A stretch of 44,141 nucleotides of DNA from a bacterium (GCA_023267535.1 JAHFNC010000002.1:183426-227566), one strand, 5' to 3'. Counted from the first letter of the stretch, positions 15,511 through 23,683 are shown. The notes: generated from the letters alone by a model not told the origin. Numbers and translations are program-made.

Positions 15511-16095
15511 ATGCAAGATATTGAAATTGAAATTCAAACTAGAATTCAGAAAAGCGAAACACTCAAAAAGTTTTTAGAAGAGAAGGCTACTTTCATTTCG
15601 GAAAATCAACAAATTGATGAATATTTTACTCCGGCACACAAGGATTTTGTTTCAATAAAACCTATTGAGGAATGGTTTCGTATTCGTGAAGAAAAAGGAC
15701 TGTATACCATCAATTACAAAAAGTGGCATTATGAAAATGGTATCGGAACATATGCTGATGAATACGAGACTGAAATTGGAGACAAGGATACAGCAAGAAA
15801 AATATTTATTGCTTTAGATTTAAAGTTACTTATTACCGTTAATAAAACAAGAAAGAAGTTTATGTATAAAGATTACGAAATTGCTTTTGATAACGTTGTT
15901 GGTTTAGGAAATTTTGTTGAGATCGAATATAAAGGTAAAGATTCAGTTGACCCAAAAACTACAACAAACGAAATGGTTGATTTTCTAAAAAGCCAAGATT
16001 GTGGAGATATTGAGTTAAATAATGGAGGTTATCCGATGTTATTACTCTTTCCAGAAGATGCTCATTATATAAAGGTCGCACAGTCGTCGTGTTAA
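15511..16095 (+). CDS. CYTH domain protein (class IV adenylate cyclase / triphosphatase superfamily)
   Basis: CYTH proteins bind triphosphorylated substrates inside a beta-barrel tunnel with metal ions. The 194-aa protein starts with IEIEIQTRI, matching the N-terminal ExExK signature except that Lys is replaced by Gln. It continues with FRIREEKGLYTINYKKW, the DEYETEI strand, NKTRKKF, and FDNVVGLGNFVEIE, which match CyaB-type members. I use ATG 15511; a longer frame from 15457 overlaps the previous gene and the promoter. It may be a triphosphatase or a cyclase; the sequence does not decide. The flavin oxidase gene follows after 12 bp. Confidence 0.82.
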   Translation: MQDIEIEIQTRIQKSETLKKFLEEKATFISENQQIDEYFTPAHKDFVSIKPIEEWFRIREEKGLYTINYKKWHYENGIGTYADEYETEIGDKDTARKIFIALDLKLLITVNKTRKKFMYKDYEIAFDNVVGLGNFVEIEYKGKDSVDPKTTTNEMVDFLKSQDCGDIELNNGGYPMLLLFPEDAHYIKVAQSSC

Positions 16096-16107
16096 ACTAA
16101 AATAATT

Positions 16108-17757
16108 ATGTCCACAGAAAATATTGTAGCTGAATTACAAAAAATATTAAAAGGTGATGTTTCCGTAAGTGATGTTGATAGAGAGACTTACGCCAGAGAT
16201 ACGAGTTTGTTTTATGTTAAGCCAGAGATTGTTGTCTTTCCAAAAGATAAAGAAGATTTACAAGAACTAGTCAAATTCGTTTCTAAAAAGAAAGATGAGG
16301 GAAAAAATATTTCCATAACCGCAAGATCAGCTGGTTCTGATATGACTGGTGGCCCGCTTACTCAATCAATCGTGGTTGTATTTACAAAGTATATGAATCA
16401 TATGCTTGAGATAAATAAAGACTTCGCTACCGCTGAGCCTGGGATGTATTATCGTGATTTTGAGAAAGAAACACTAAAATTTGGTTGGATAATGCCGTCG
16501 TACCCAGCATCTCGTGAGATTTGTGCAATAGGTGGAATAGTTTCAAATAATTCAGGGGGCGAAAAAACTCTCTCTTATGGAAAGACTGAAAGATATGTCA
16601 AAGCCCTTGATGTTGTTTTTGCTAATGGCGAAAGAGATACAATCAAAGAATTAAATAAACAAGAACTAGAAGAGAAGATGAAAGAAAATACCGAAAGCGG
16701 AAGAATACACAGAGAAATTTTCAATCTCATTTCAAACAATGAAGAATTAATTAGAAACGCTAAGCCGACAGTTTCAAAAAACTCATCGGGATATTACATT
16801 TGGAATGTTTACGACAAAGAAAAAGGAACATTTGATTTAAATAAAATGATTGTCGGAAGTCAGGGGACACTTTGTATGGTTACTTCTGCAAAGCTTGTTG
16901 GTATGGCTCCAAAGAAATATTCAAAAATGGTTGTCGTCTTTTTAAAAGATTTATCAAGACTTGGAGAAATCATTGTAAAATTTTTGGAACACAAGCCAGA
17001 ATCTTTTGAATCTTACGATGATCACACCTTCAACATCGCTCTAAAGTTTTTGCCTTCAATTATGAAGAAGATGGGAGGAAATTTTTTCACACTCGGATTT
17101 CAATTTATTCCGGAGGTTCTTATGGTGATAAGAGGTGGAGTTCCAAAATTAATTATTATGGCTGAGTTTACTGGAGACAATCAAGAAGAAGTAGACGGTA
17201 ATGCCAAAAAGGCGTTTGAAGATATAAAATCTTTCGGTTATCAAACAGAGTTGTTGAAGGATGAACAAGCGGCCAAGAAGTATTGGACATTTAGACGAGA
17301 GAGTTTTAATTTACTTCGCACTAAATTGAAAGGTTATAGAACCGCACCATCAATTGACGATATTATTGTTCACCCAGCCGATTTACCAAAATTTATTCCT
17401 GATTTGGAAAATATTTTCAAAAAATATGATTTGATTTATTCAGTGGCTGGTCATATTGGAGATGCTAATTTTCACATTGTTCCACTAGTTGATATGAAAA
17501 AGGAAGGAATGGATAAAATTATTCACAATTTGATGGATGAGATTTATGATTTAATCCTTAAATATAAAGGCTCTTTTTCGGCAGAGCACAATGATGGCAT
17601 CACTCGTACCGCTTATTTGCCAAAGATGTTTGGAGAAGAAGTAAACAATATTTTTAAAGATATTAAAAATATTTTTGATCCAAAAGATATCTTTAACCCA
17701 CATAAAAAAGTAAACGGCAATCCTAACGATTTCTTCAAATACATAGATAGGGCTTAA
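16108..17757 (+). CDS. FAD-linked 2-hydroxyacid oxidase/dehydrogenase (GlcD/D-lactate dehydrogenase-like)
   Basis: The 549-aa protein has a PCMH-type FAD-binding domain (about 20-260: ITARSAGSDMTGGPL, AEPGMYYRDFEK, PSYPASREICAIGGIVSNNSGG, GSQGTLCMVTSAKL) and an FAD-oxidase C-terminal domain with AGHIGDANFHIVP, SAEHNDGITRT and IKNIFDPKDIFNPHKK. Family members oxidise D-lactate, glycolate or D-2-hydroxyglutarate and pass electrons to quinone or another carrier. No iron-sulfur cysteine cluster is fused, and no GlcE/GlcF partner is nearby. Its place before a glycerate kinase and hydroxyacid reductase suggests a small hydroxyacid as substrate. Confidence 0.85.
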   Translation: MSTENIVAELQKILKGDVSVSDVDRETYARDTSLFYVKPEIVVFPKDKEDLQELVKFVSKKKDEGKNISITARSAGSDMTGGPLTQSIVVVFTKYMNHMLEINKDFATAEPGMYYRDFEKETLKFGWIMPSYPASREICAIGGIVSNNSGGEKTLSYGKTERYVKALDVVFANGERDTIKELNKQELEEKMKENTESGRIHREIFNLISNNEELIRNAKPTVSKNSSGYYIWNVYDKEKGTFDLNKMIVGSQGTLCMVTSAKLVGMAPKKYSKMVVVFLKDLSRLGEIIVKFLEHKPESFESYDDHTFNIALKFLPSIMKKMGGNFFTLGFQFIPEVLMVIRGGVPKLIIMAEFTGDNQEEVDGNAKKAFEDIKSFGYQTELLKDEQAAKKYWTFRRESFNLLRTKLKGYRTAPSIDDIIVHPADLPKFIPDLENIFKKYDLIYSVAGHIGDANFHIVPLVDMKKEGMDKIIHNLMDEIYDLILKYKGSFSAEHNDGITRTAYLPKMFGEEVNNIFKDIKNIFDPKDIFNPHKKVNGNPNDFFKYIDRA

Positions 17758-17763
17758 TTTTTT

Positions 17764-17772
17764 TGGTATAAT
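17764..17772 (+). promoter_or_regulatory. Extended -10 promoter of the glycerate-to-pyruvate operon
   Basis: TG-G-TATAAT with hexamer 17767-17772; +1 is at 17779, three bases before the ATG at 17782. It drives four genes ending at 22036. Confidence 0.7.
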
Positions 17773-17781
17773 ACTGGAATA

Positions 17782-19053
17782 ATGAGTGTATCTAAGATAA
17801 TTAATTTTGACGAAATTGCCAGAAGTAAAGAAAGGGCAGATATGCTTGAAATAGTAGATGCCGGACTTTTATCTATTGATACCAAGAGAACTATAAAAGA
17901 AAAATTATTGTTTGATGGAGACAAAATTGAGATAAATGGAAAAGTTTTTTCTGTAAAAGATTATGAAAAAATTGTGGTCTTTGCTATCGGCAAGGCCTCG
18001 TCATCTGCTGTCCGTATTCTTGAAGAAATTTTTGGTGATTTAATAACATATGGCATTGGTATTGATAAAGTTGATTATAAGGGGAAGAAGATAGAAGTTT
18101 TTAAGGGCGCTCACCCAATTCCAAAACAAGAAAATGTAGAAATATCTGAAAAGATTTTTGAGACGGCAAATAATTTAACAGAAAAAGATTTAGCAATAGT
18201 CGTTGTCTCAGGCGGAGGCTCATCACTTTTATGTTATCCGAAAGAGGAAAGAGACCAAGGAGAGATTTTGTATGAGGCATTTTTACCGACAGGAGGAACT
18301 GTCGTGGAACTAAACACAATTAGAAAACACATTTCAGAAATAAAAGGAGGGGGATTAGCCAAAGCTCTTTATCCAGCGACTGTAATTACTTTGGTTATGT
18401 GTGATGTTCCAGGAAATCATTATGAAATTGTAGCTTCAGGTCCAACTTATAAAGATAATTCAAGCATTGATGATGCTAAAAAAGTTTTGGAAAAATATAA
18501 TTTAAATATTAATTTATCATTTAATGAAACTCCGAAAGAAGATATTTATTTTGAAAAAGTTTTTAACTTTCCAATTATTTCTAACATTATTGCTTTACAG
18601 GATATGAAGAATAAAGCTGAATCTTTGGGTTATAAAACAAAAATATTAGGTAGTGATATTTACGACAATACTGAGATTGTTTTAGATAAAATGTTCGCCA
18701 TTGATGAAAAAAATCTTGTGATATTAGGAGGAGGAGAGCCAGCTATTAACATAACTAAAAAAGGTGGAACAGGTGGAAGAAATGAACTGATGGCGATGTC
18801 AGCTATTGATAGAATTAAAGAGGGAGATGTTTTTGCCTCGGTGGCATCAGACGGTATTGATAATAAGTCTGATTTTGCTGGTGGAATTGTGGATTATTCT
18901 ACAAAAAATTTATTTGCCAATCGACAAGCAGAAATGGAAGAGGCTAAATTAGCCTTTGATGCTGAGAAAATATTATCCGACTCAAAAGATTTAATTAAGA
19001 CTGGTTCTACTGGTTCCAATGTTTCAGATTTATTTTTACTTTTAAGAAAATAA
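17782..19053 (+). CDS. Glycerate 2-kinase (MOFRL family, GckA/TtuD-like)
   Basis: Phosphorylates D-glycerate to 2-phosphoglycerate with ATP. The 423-aa protein has the DUF4147 N-domain (FAIGKASSSAVRILEE, GAHPIPKQENVEIS, VVVSGGGSSLLCYP, LNTIRKHISEIKGGGLA, MCDVPGNHYEIVASGPT) and the MOFRL C-domain (VILGGGEPAIN, GTGGRNELMAMSAID, VASDGIDNKSDFAGGIVD, TGSTGSNVSDLFLLLRK). MOFRL-type kinases make 2-phosphoglycerate, the substrate of the enolase encoded one base downstream. Confidence 0.92.
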   Translation: MSVSKIINFDEIARSKERADMLEIVDAGLLSIDTKRTIKEKLLFDGDKIEINGKVFSVKDYEKIVVFAIGKASSSAVRILEEIFGDLITYGIGIDKVDYKGKKIEVFKGAHPIPKQENVEISEKIFETANNLTEKDLAIVVVSGGGSSLLCYPKEERDQGEILYEAFLPTGGTVVELNTIRKHISEIKGGGLAKALYPATVITLVMCDVPGNHYEIVASGPTYKDNSSIDDAKKVLEKYNLNINLSFNETPKEDIYFEKVFNFPIISNIIALQDMKNKAESLGYKTKILGSDIYDNTEIVLDKMFAIDEKNLVILGGGEPAINITKKGGTGGRNELMAMSAIDRIKEGDVFASVASDGIDNKSDFAGGIVDYSTKNLFANRQAEMEEAKLAFDAEKILSDSKDLIKTGSTGSNVSDLFLLLRK

Positions 19054-19054
19054 T

Positions 19055-20272
19055 ATGGCAAAAGAAATAACAAATGTATACGGCAAAGAAATTCTAGACT
19101 CAAGAGGAAAAAAGGCTCTTGAAGTTTTTGTTTGCTCTTACGAACAAGTTGCATCTTTTCAAGTTCCAAGTGGAGCAAGCACAGGATCTTCTGAGGCGTT
19201 AGAATTAAGAGATGCAGATGGTGGAATGCAAAAAGCAATTTCTATTATTGAAAGTATTATTAAGCCAAGATTACTCGGAATGGATGTCACATCTCAGATA
19301 GAAATAGATAAACTATTATTATTACTTGATAGCACCGAACAAAAAACAAATTTAGGTGGGAACACAATGATTGGAGTAAGTGTTGCTTGTGCCAAATTGG
19401 GTGCAATCTTATCTAATCTGAAAACTTTTGAATATTTGAGAACATTAAAAGATATCAAACCAGATAGAGCACAACCACTTCTCTTTGTTAATTTAATAAA
19501 TGGTGGCAAACACGCTGGTCCAAATTCAAAACTAGCTTTTCAGGAGTATCACATTATTCCTTTTGTTGATTCTGTAAAAGAAGCTTTAGAAATTACTGAA
19601 AAGGTTGCCGATGTTGTGGAGAGATTACTTTCAGAAAAAGGAATGTTACTTGGTAAGGGTGATGAAGGTGGGTTTGTTGTTCCGTTTTCTGATGTGCTTT
19701 TACCTTTTCATATTTTGAAAGAAGCTTGTGATATTGCTGGCGTATCAAATCAAGTTCGTCTTTCGGTGGATGTGGCGGCCAGCTCATTTTATGATTCGGA
19801 AAAGAAAGAATATAAAGTTGGAGAAGAAATGCTTTCAAAAGAACAAATGTTTGATAAGTATGGCGAAATGATAATTAGATTTGATGTTACTTCCATAGAA
19901 GACCCGTTTAATGAGGATGATTTGGTATCATTTGCAGAATTACAAAAGCAGCACAAAGATGTAAATATTGTGGGAGATGATTTGACTGTGACCAATAAAA
20001 ATAAAATCTTAAAAGCGGTAGAAAACGAAAGTATAAAAAGTGTGATTATAAAACCAAATCAAATCGGAACTCTCACTGAAACCTTAGAAGCAATGAAAGT
20101 TGCTAAAGAAAATGGAATTAATTTAATAGTTAGTCACAGGAGTGGAGAGACTATGGATGATTTTATTGCTGATTTGGCAGTAGCTTTTGGAGTTTATGGT
20201 ATGAAGCTTGGCTCTCCAAGAGCTAAAGAAAGAAAAGTTAAATATGATAGACTAGTCAGTATATTATCTTAA
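19055..20272 (+). CDS. eno: Enolase (phosphopyruvate hydratase)
   Basis: Converts 2-phosphoglycerate to PEP. At 405 aa it is a little shorter than usual (~430) but keeps the key sites: VPSGASTGSSEALELRD, NLINGGKHAGPN, KGDEGGFVVP, SVDVAASSFYD, IEDPFNEDD, IVGDDLTVTN, IKPNQIGTLTET (catalytic Lys), VSHRSGETMDDFIADLAVA and MKLGSPRAKERKVKYDRL. Small departures are Pro/Phe in the EDPF segment and loss of the Asn in KYNQL (here KYDRL). The start is one base after the kinase stop and pyruvate kinase follows 3 bp later, so translation is tightly coupled. Confidence 0.95.
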   Translation: MAKEITNVYGKEILDSRGKKALEVFVCSYEQVASFQVPSGASTGSSEALELRDADGGMQKAISIIESIIKPRLLGMDVTSQIEIDKLLLLLDSTEQKTNLGGNTMIGVSVACAKLGAILSNLKTFEYLRTLKDIKPDRAQPLLFVNLINGGKHAGPNSKLAFQEYHIIPFVDSVKEALEITEKVADVVERLLSEKGMLLGKGDEGGFVVPFSDVLLPFHILKEACDIAGVSNQVRLSVDVAASSFYDSEKKEYKVGEEMLSKEQMFDKYGEMIIRFDVTSIEDPFNEDDLVSFAELQKQHKDVNIVGDDLTVTNKNKILKAVENESIKSVIIKPNQIGTLTETLEAMKVAKENGINLIVSHRSGETMDDFIADLAVAFGVYGMKLGSPRAKERKVKYDRLVSILS

Positions 20273-20275
20273 TTT

Positions 20276-21049
20276 ATGTCATCAAAAACTATAATCATTG
20301 CCACCTTAGGCCCTTCAAGTCGTAGTGCTGAAACTTTAAAGTCTATGATTGAGTCTGGTATGGATATGGCAAGACTTAATTTTTCTTGGGGAACTTATGA
20401 AGAACATCACAACTTCATAGAAAACATTAGAAGCGTGGCTACATCACTTTTAAAATCAGTTCCTATAATAATTGATTTGTCTGGCCCAAGAGTAAAAGAA
20501 GATGATGGTCATCATATAGATGCAAACAGCATAAAAACAATCACCGAGAAAGATTTGAGTGATATTGATTTTGGTATCAAAGAAAATGTGGAATATTTTG
20601 CAATGTCTTATGTAAAAAGCGCGTCTGATATTTTGGAGTTAAAAAATATAATTAAAGAAAAAGGAGGCAATCAGAAAGTGATAGCTAAAATTGAAACCAA
20701 AGAAGCCGTCAGTTCTCTAGAAGAAATAATAAAAAATTCTGATATGGTTATGGTAGCAAGAGGAGACTTAGGAAATGAATTTCCGCTTGAAGAAATTCCA
20801 TTTGTTGAAAAGAAAATTATAAAGACGGCAAATGATTTAAATGTGCCGGTAATTGTCGCTACTCAGATGCTTTTGTCTATGATTAAAAACAAAGAGCCAA
20901 CAAGAGCCGAAGTCACTGACGAAGTGTTTGCGATTTTAGAAGGGGCGCAAGGTGTGATGCTTTCCGAAGAAACTGCCACCGGAGAAAATCCAGTGGAAGC
21001 GGTTTCCTTTATGGAAAGGATTGCAAATAACACCGAGAAAAATATATAG
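20276..21049 (+). CDS. pyk: Minimal pyruvate kinase lacking B and C domains
   Basis: Transfers phosphate from PEP to ADP. At 257 aa it is about half the normal length (~470). The TIM-barrel A domain is recognisable: TLGPSSRS, MARLNFSWGTYEEH, KVIAKIETKEAV, MVMVARGDLGNEFPLEEIP, VPVIVATQMLLSM, EPTRAEVTDEVFAILEGAQGVMLSEETATGENPVEAV. The B-domain lid is missing: IDLSGPRVK runs into KTITEKDLSDIDFG after about 15 residues instead of ~100. The C-terminal regulatory domain is also absent. The usual NFSHG reads NFSWG. It lies between eno and a reductase in an intact operon, so it is probably functional, but activity is not assured. Confidence 0.85.
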   Translation: MSSKTIIIATLGPSSRSAETLKSMIESGMDMARLNFSWGTYEEHHNFIENIRSVATSLLKSVPIIIDLSGPRVKEDDGHHIDANSIKTITEKDLSDIDFGIKENVEYFAMSYVKSASDILELKNIIKEKGGNQKVIAKIETKEAVSSLEEIIKNSDMVMVARGDLGNEFPLEEIPFVEKKIIKTANDLNVPVIVATQMLLSMIKNKEPTRAEVTDEVFAILEGAQGVMLSEETATGENPVEAVSFMERIANNTEKNI

Positions 21050-21064
21050 AAAAATATATAAATT

Positions 21065-22036
21065 ATGAAAAAAAATATTTACATCACAAGAACAATACCA
21101 GAAGTTGGCATTAATCTTTTGAAAGAAAAAGGTTACAAAGTAACTGTTTCTAAAAAAAATAAAGTTCCAACTAAAGAAGAATTGATAAATGCTCTTTCAA
21201 AAAAGAAATACGACGCTGTTGTTTCTTTGCTCACCGATCACATAAATGTTGATGTGCTTAATGTCTGTCCTAATGTAAAAATAATTGCCAATTACGCTGT
21301 TGGTTTTAATAATATTGATGTGGAAGAAGCAGAGAAAAGAGGAATCGTTGTTACTAATACCGCAGGCACTTCATCACAAGCGGTTGCAGAACATACCGTA
21401 GCTTTAATGTTTGCCGTTACCACAAGACTTGTTGAAGGGGATAGATTTGTTAGGAAAGGAAAGTTTAAGGGCTGGGATCCAAACTTATTAATGGGATTAG
21501 ATATTTCAAAAAAGACTATTGGAGTGATTGGACTCGGTGCTATTGGCAAAAAAGTTGGTCACATTCTTAAAAAAGGATTTGATTGTAAAATTATTTATAA
21601 CGACATTAAAAGAGACGACAGTTTTGAAAATGATTGTGGAGGCGAATATATGAGTATTGATGAAGTTTTGAAAAATGCCGACATTGTCACACTTCATGTG
21701 CCACTTCTTCCAAGCACCAAACATTTAATTAACAAAGAAAAAATTTCTTTAATGAAAAGGACGGCGATTATAATAAACACTTCTCGCGGGCCAGTGGTGG
21801 AAGAAGAGGCGATAGTGGAAGCTTTAAAAGAAAAAAGAATTTACGGAGCCGGTCTTGATGTTTTTGAATTTGAACCGCATATTAGTGATGAGTTTAAGAA
21901 ATTAGACAATATTGTGATGACCCCACATATCGCATCTTCAAGAGCAAGCGCAAGAGAAGAAATGGCAACGCTTGTCGCAAAAAATATAATAGATGTATTA
22001 GAAGGAGGAAAGGGAATCACACCTGTTAAGTTATAA
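21065..22036 (+). CDS. D-2-hydroxyacid dehydrogenase (glyoxylate/hydroxypyruvate reductase-like)
   Basis: NAD(P)H-dependent enzyme that would reduce hydroxypyruvate to D-glycerate or glyoxylate to glycolate. The 323-aa protein has the substrate-loop NYAVGFNNIDVEEAEKRGI, Rossmann motif IGVIGLGAIGKKVG and the catalytic triad Arg (NTSRGPVV), Glu (GLDVFEFEP) and His (MTPHIASS). Of the family, GyaR/GhrB-type glyoxylate reductases and D-glycerate dehydrogenases fit best. Last gene of the operon, ended by the hairpin at 22046. D-lactate dehydrogenase activity is the main alternative. Confidence 0.9.
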   Translation: MKKNIYITRTIPEVGINLLKEKGYKVTVSKKNKVPTKEELINALSKKKYDAVVSLLTDHINVDVLNVCPNVKIIANYAVGFNNIDVEEAEKRGIVVTNTAGTSSQAVAEHTVALMFAVTTRLVEGDRFVRKGKFKGWDPNLLMGLDISKKTIGVIGLGAIGKKVGHILKKGFDCKIIYNDIKRDDSFENDCGGEYMSIDEVLKNADIVTLHVPLLPSTKHLINKEKISLMKRTAIIINTSRGPVVEEEAIVEALKEKRIYGAGLDVFEFEPHISDEFKKLDNIVMTPHIASSRASAREEMATLVAKNIIDVLEGGKGITPVKL

Positions 22037-22045
22037 AAAGAAAAA

Positions 22046-22070
22046 CCCGTCTGATTTAGACGGGAATTTT
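22046..22070. terminator. Bidirectional terminator
   Basis: CCCGTCT (22046-22052), loop GATTT, AGACGGG (22058-22064). The T-run is better on the minus strand (GGGTTTTTCTTTTT), so it mainly serves the 22090-22380 gene, but it also ends the glycerate operon. Confidence 0.8.
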
Positions 22071-22089
22071 GTTGGTGAAGGGTAGGGTA

Positions 22090-22380
22090 TTACATTCTAG
22101 CTTGCTTAATGCCGATATTTGAAGTGAGAATGAACCCCGCCAGCATTTCAACGAGCGGACCATCAGGATATGTTTTGTGTCCGTAGAGCTCTACTGCCGG
22201 CGTGGTTGTAGCCTTGCCAATTGAAGAATTGATAACCACATATTTCCCTTCGTCGTTTGTACCGACAAAGAGTATTCTGCAGCCGTCTATCGCCACGGAA
22301 CGTCTAACAATTTTGTCTCTTTCTTCTTTCGTGTCACATTCAGCACTCCAGATTTGAATCTCGGGATTTTGTGTACTCAT
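22090..22380 (-). CDS. Hypothetical protein, 96 aa
   Basis: No recognised family. Small soluble protein with two cysteines and alternating strands; no signal peptide. GGAGG (minus strand, 22389-22385) lies only four bases before the ATG. A promoter TTGACA-17-TAGTAT sits upstream and a terminator at 22046-22070, so it is another self-contained SD-type orphan unit. Confidence 0.7.
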   Translation of the reverse strand: MSTQNPEIQIWSAECDTKEERDKIVRRSVAIDGCRILFVGTNDEGKYVVINSSIGKATTTPAVELYGHKTYPDGPLVEMLAGFILTSNIGIKQARM

Positions 22381-22411
22381 AAAACCTCCATGGAATATAA
22401 AAGGAACTGTA

Positions 22412-22495
22412 AAATATACTACAATGCTAAGTAGTAGTTGTCAATGTTTAAGAAAACACTTAAGATGATGTAGTTTTTAGTGCTGTAGTATATTT
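22412..22495. promoter_or_regulatory. Mirror-image promoter region
   Basis: AAATATACTACA (22412-22423) and TGTAGTATATTT (22484-22495) are perfect 12-bp inverted repeats, with an inner CTAA/TTAG step. The minus-strand promoter is TTGACA (22444-22439), a 17-bp spacer, TAGTAT (22421-22416), and drives the 22380 gene. The plus-strand copy of the -10 region points toward a 19-codon frame at 22499 with no sign of being real. Between 22496 and 22584 I see no gene. Confidence 0.6.
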
Positions 22496-22584
22496 ATTAT
22501 GAGTGAGATAAGTCCGAGTGAATTACTTGCTAGTTTTTTCTCTGGGGGCATAGTTTAGATTATTATATCAATCTTATTCTTTTA

Positions 22585-22893
22585 TTATATTTGTGGTAAT
22601 TCCAAAAGCTCATTTGACCACTGATTATTTTTTAAACAACGAATATATCTTTGTCCCGTAGGAGAGACCGCACCAAACACAGGTATTTTAGCATTCAGGT
22701 CTGATTCTAATCTTATATAAGCTTGTCCTTTTTTATTTACAATCCAATCAAACAGTATTTCACGCGAGGATATACCTTCTTGGGAAGTCTCTTCATTTGC
22801 CCATTTAAAATTTTTTATAGATAAATGAGCAAAAATTACATCACTTGGTTGTGGTATTATTTTGGGACTGATTTCTATTATTCTGATTGCCAT
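22585..22893 (-). CDS. DUF3892-like small protein
   Basis: The 102-aa protein ends with GQRYIRCLKNNQWSNELLELPQI, resembling the C-terminal part of DUF3892 proteins (a Y-x-K/R-T-x-D-G segment followed by LLxLP). The N-terminus is not clearly related. Soluble, no catalytic motif, function unknown for the family. It lies 31 bp downstream of a minus-strand membrane-protein gene and could be co-transcribed with it. Confidence 0.55.
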   Translation of the reverse strand: MAIRIIEISPKIIPQPSDVIFAHLSIKNFKWANEETSQEGISSREILFDWIVNKKGQAYIRLESDLNAKIPVFGAVSPTGQRYIRCLKNNQWSNELLELPQI

Positions 22894-22925
22894 ATGGATT
22901 TAATTTAATTTTAGTTTATCATGAA

Positions 22926-23477
22926 CTATCTTGTATATAAAAAATACCAACTTTTTTTTTCAGAAATAATTCTAAGCTTGTCTGCTGCGGGTGTATTGTA
23001 TATAGATTCTATGTCTTTTGAAATCGCTTCTATTAATTTTTTTGCTGGTTCATTCAATGCGCTAGTATCCATAACCGCCACTTGCGTCCCTCCGATAATG
23101 GAGGGCATGTCTGGCTGAATCCATTCTTGGTTTTTTGAGTTAGATATTGATTTTATAACTTCGTCAAGATAAGAAGCACTTGAAAAGAATTTACTTATTA
23201 AATCAAGTTCTGATTCCGTTAAATCTCTTATGAAAAGATTTATGTTTTTATTCCAGCTATTAGTAGGCAAAATTTTTTCTGTAAAATTATAGCTACTATA
23301 GGTTCTGTAATTTCTTACTTTTTGGTCTGCGTATCTTATTTCTTGAAGTATAAGTTTCGCTGCATCCTTCCGGCTGTCTCTTCTTCCTTGAAAATATATG
23401 AAAACTGCCACAAGTCCAACTAAAATAGTCTGATATCCATATATAAACCCAATAGCTCGATTTAATAAATCCGACAT
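22926..23477 (-). CDS. Single-pass membrane protein of unknown function
   Basis: The 183-aa protein (from MSDLLNRAIGF) has one N-terminal membrane helix (about residues 12-29, TILVGLVAVFIYFQ), a positive RRDSRKD stop-transfer segment, then a helical cytosolic domain. I place the start at ATG 23477; a TTG 36 bp upstream extends the frame but lies before a weak TAATAT that would put +1 next to this ATG. No family recognised. It is divergent from a 46-aa membrane protein gene 65 bp away. Confidence 0.65.
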   Translation of the reverse strand: MSDLLNRAIGFIYGYQTILVGLVAVFIYFQGRRDSRKDAAKLILQEIRYADQKVRNYRTYSSYNFTEKILPTNSWNKNINLFIRDLTESELDLISKFFSSASYLDEVIKSISNSKNQEWIQPDMPSIIGGTQVAVMDTSALNEPAKKLIEAISKDIESIYNTPAADKLRIISEKKSWYFLYTR

Positions 23478-23527
23478 TACTGCAATATTAATTGCTTTTG
23501 TTATAAAAGTCAAAGAAAAGAAACGGA

Positions 23528-23536
23528 TGGTATAAT
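23528..23536 (+). promoter_or_regulatory. Extended -10 promoter of the 46-aa membrane protein
   Basis: TG-G-TATAAT, hexamer 23531-23536; +1 is exactly the A of the ATG at 23543. Confidence 0.65.
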
Positions 23537-23542
23537 TACATT

Positions 23543-23683
23543 ATGAATAATAATAAGAGATTAAAATGGTGGCAAGGGCTATTAATATTACTTATATTTC
23601 TACTTGTCATGTGGTTACCTTCGATTTTAAAGGAAGGAAGTATTATTTGCTCTGGTGATATTCAGGATTGTTTAAATCCATAA
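23543..23683 (+). CDS. 46-aa single-pass membrane miniprotein
   Basis: The frame encodes a basic N-terminus (MNNNKRLKWW), one hydrophobic helix (GLLILLIFLLVMWL) and a short tail with two cysteines (IICSGDIQDCLNP). A perfect extended -10 box places transcription start on the ATG, the same leaderless geometry as known genes here, which is the main reason to call it real. No family recognised. Confidence 0.6.
   Translation: MNNNKRLKWWQGLLILLIFLLVMWLPSILKEGSIICSGDIQDCLNP

Noticed and set aside
22499-22558. A 19-codon frame after the mirror promoter
   Set aside because: Too short, no SD, no protein features; the promoter match may be only the inverted copy of the minus-strand one.
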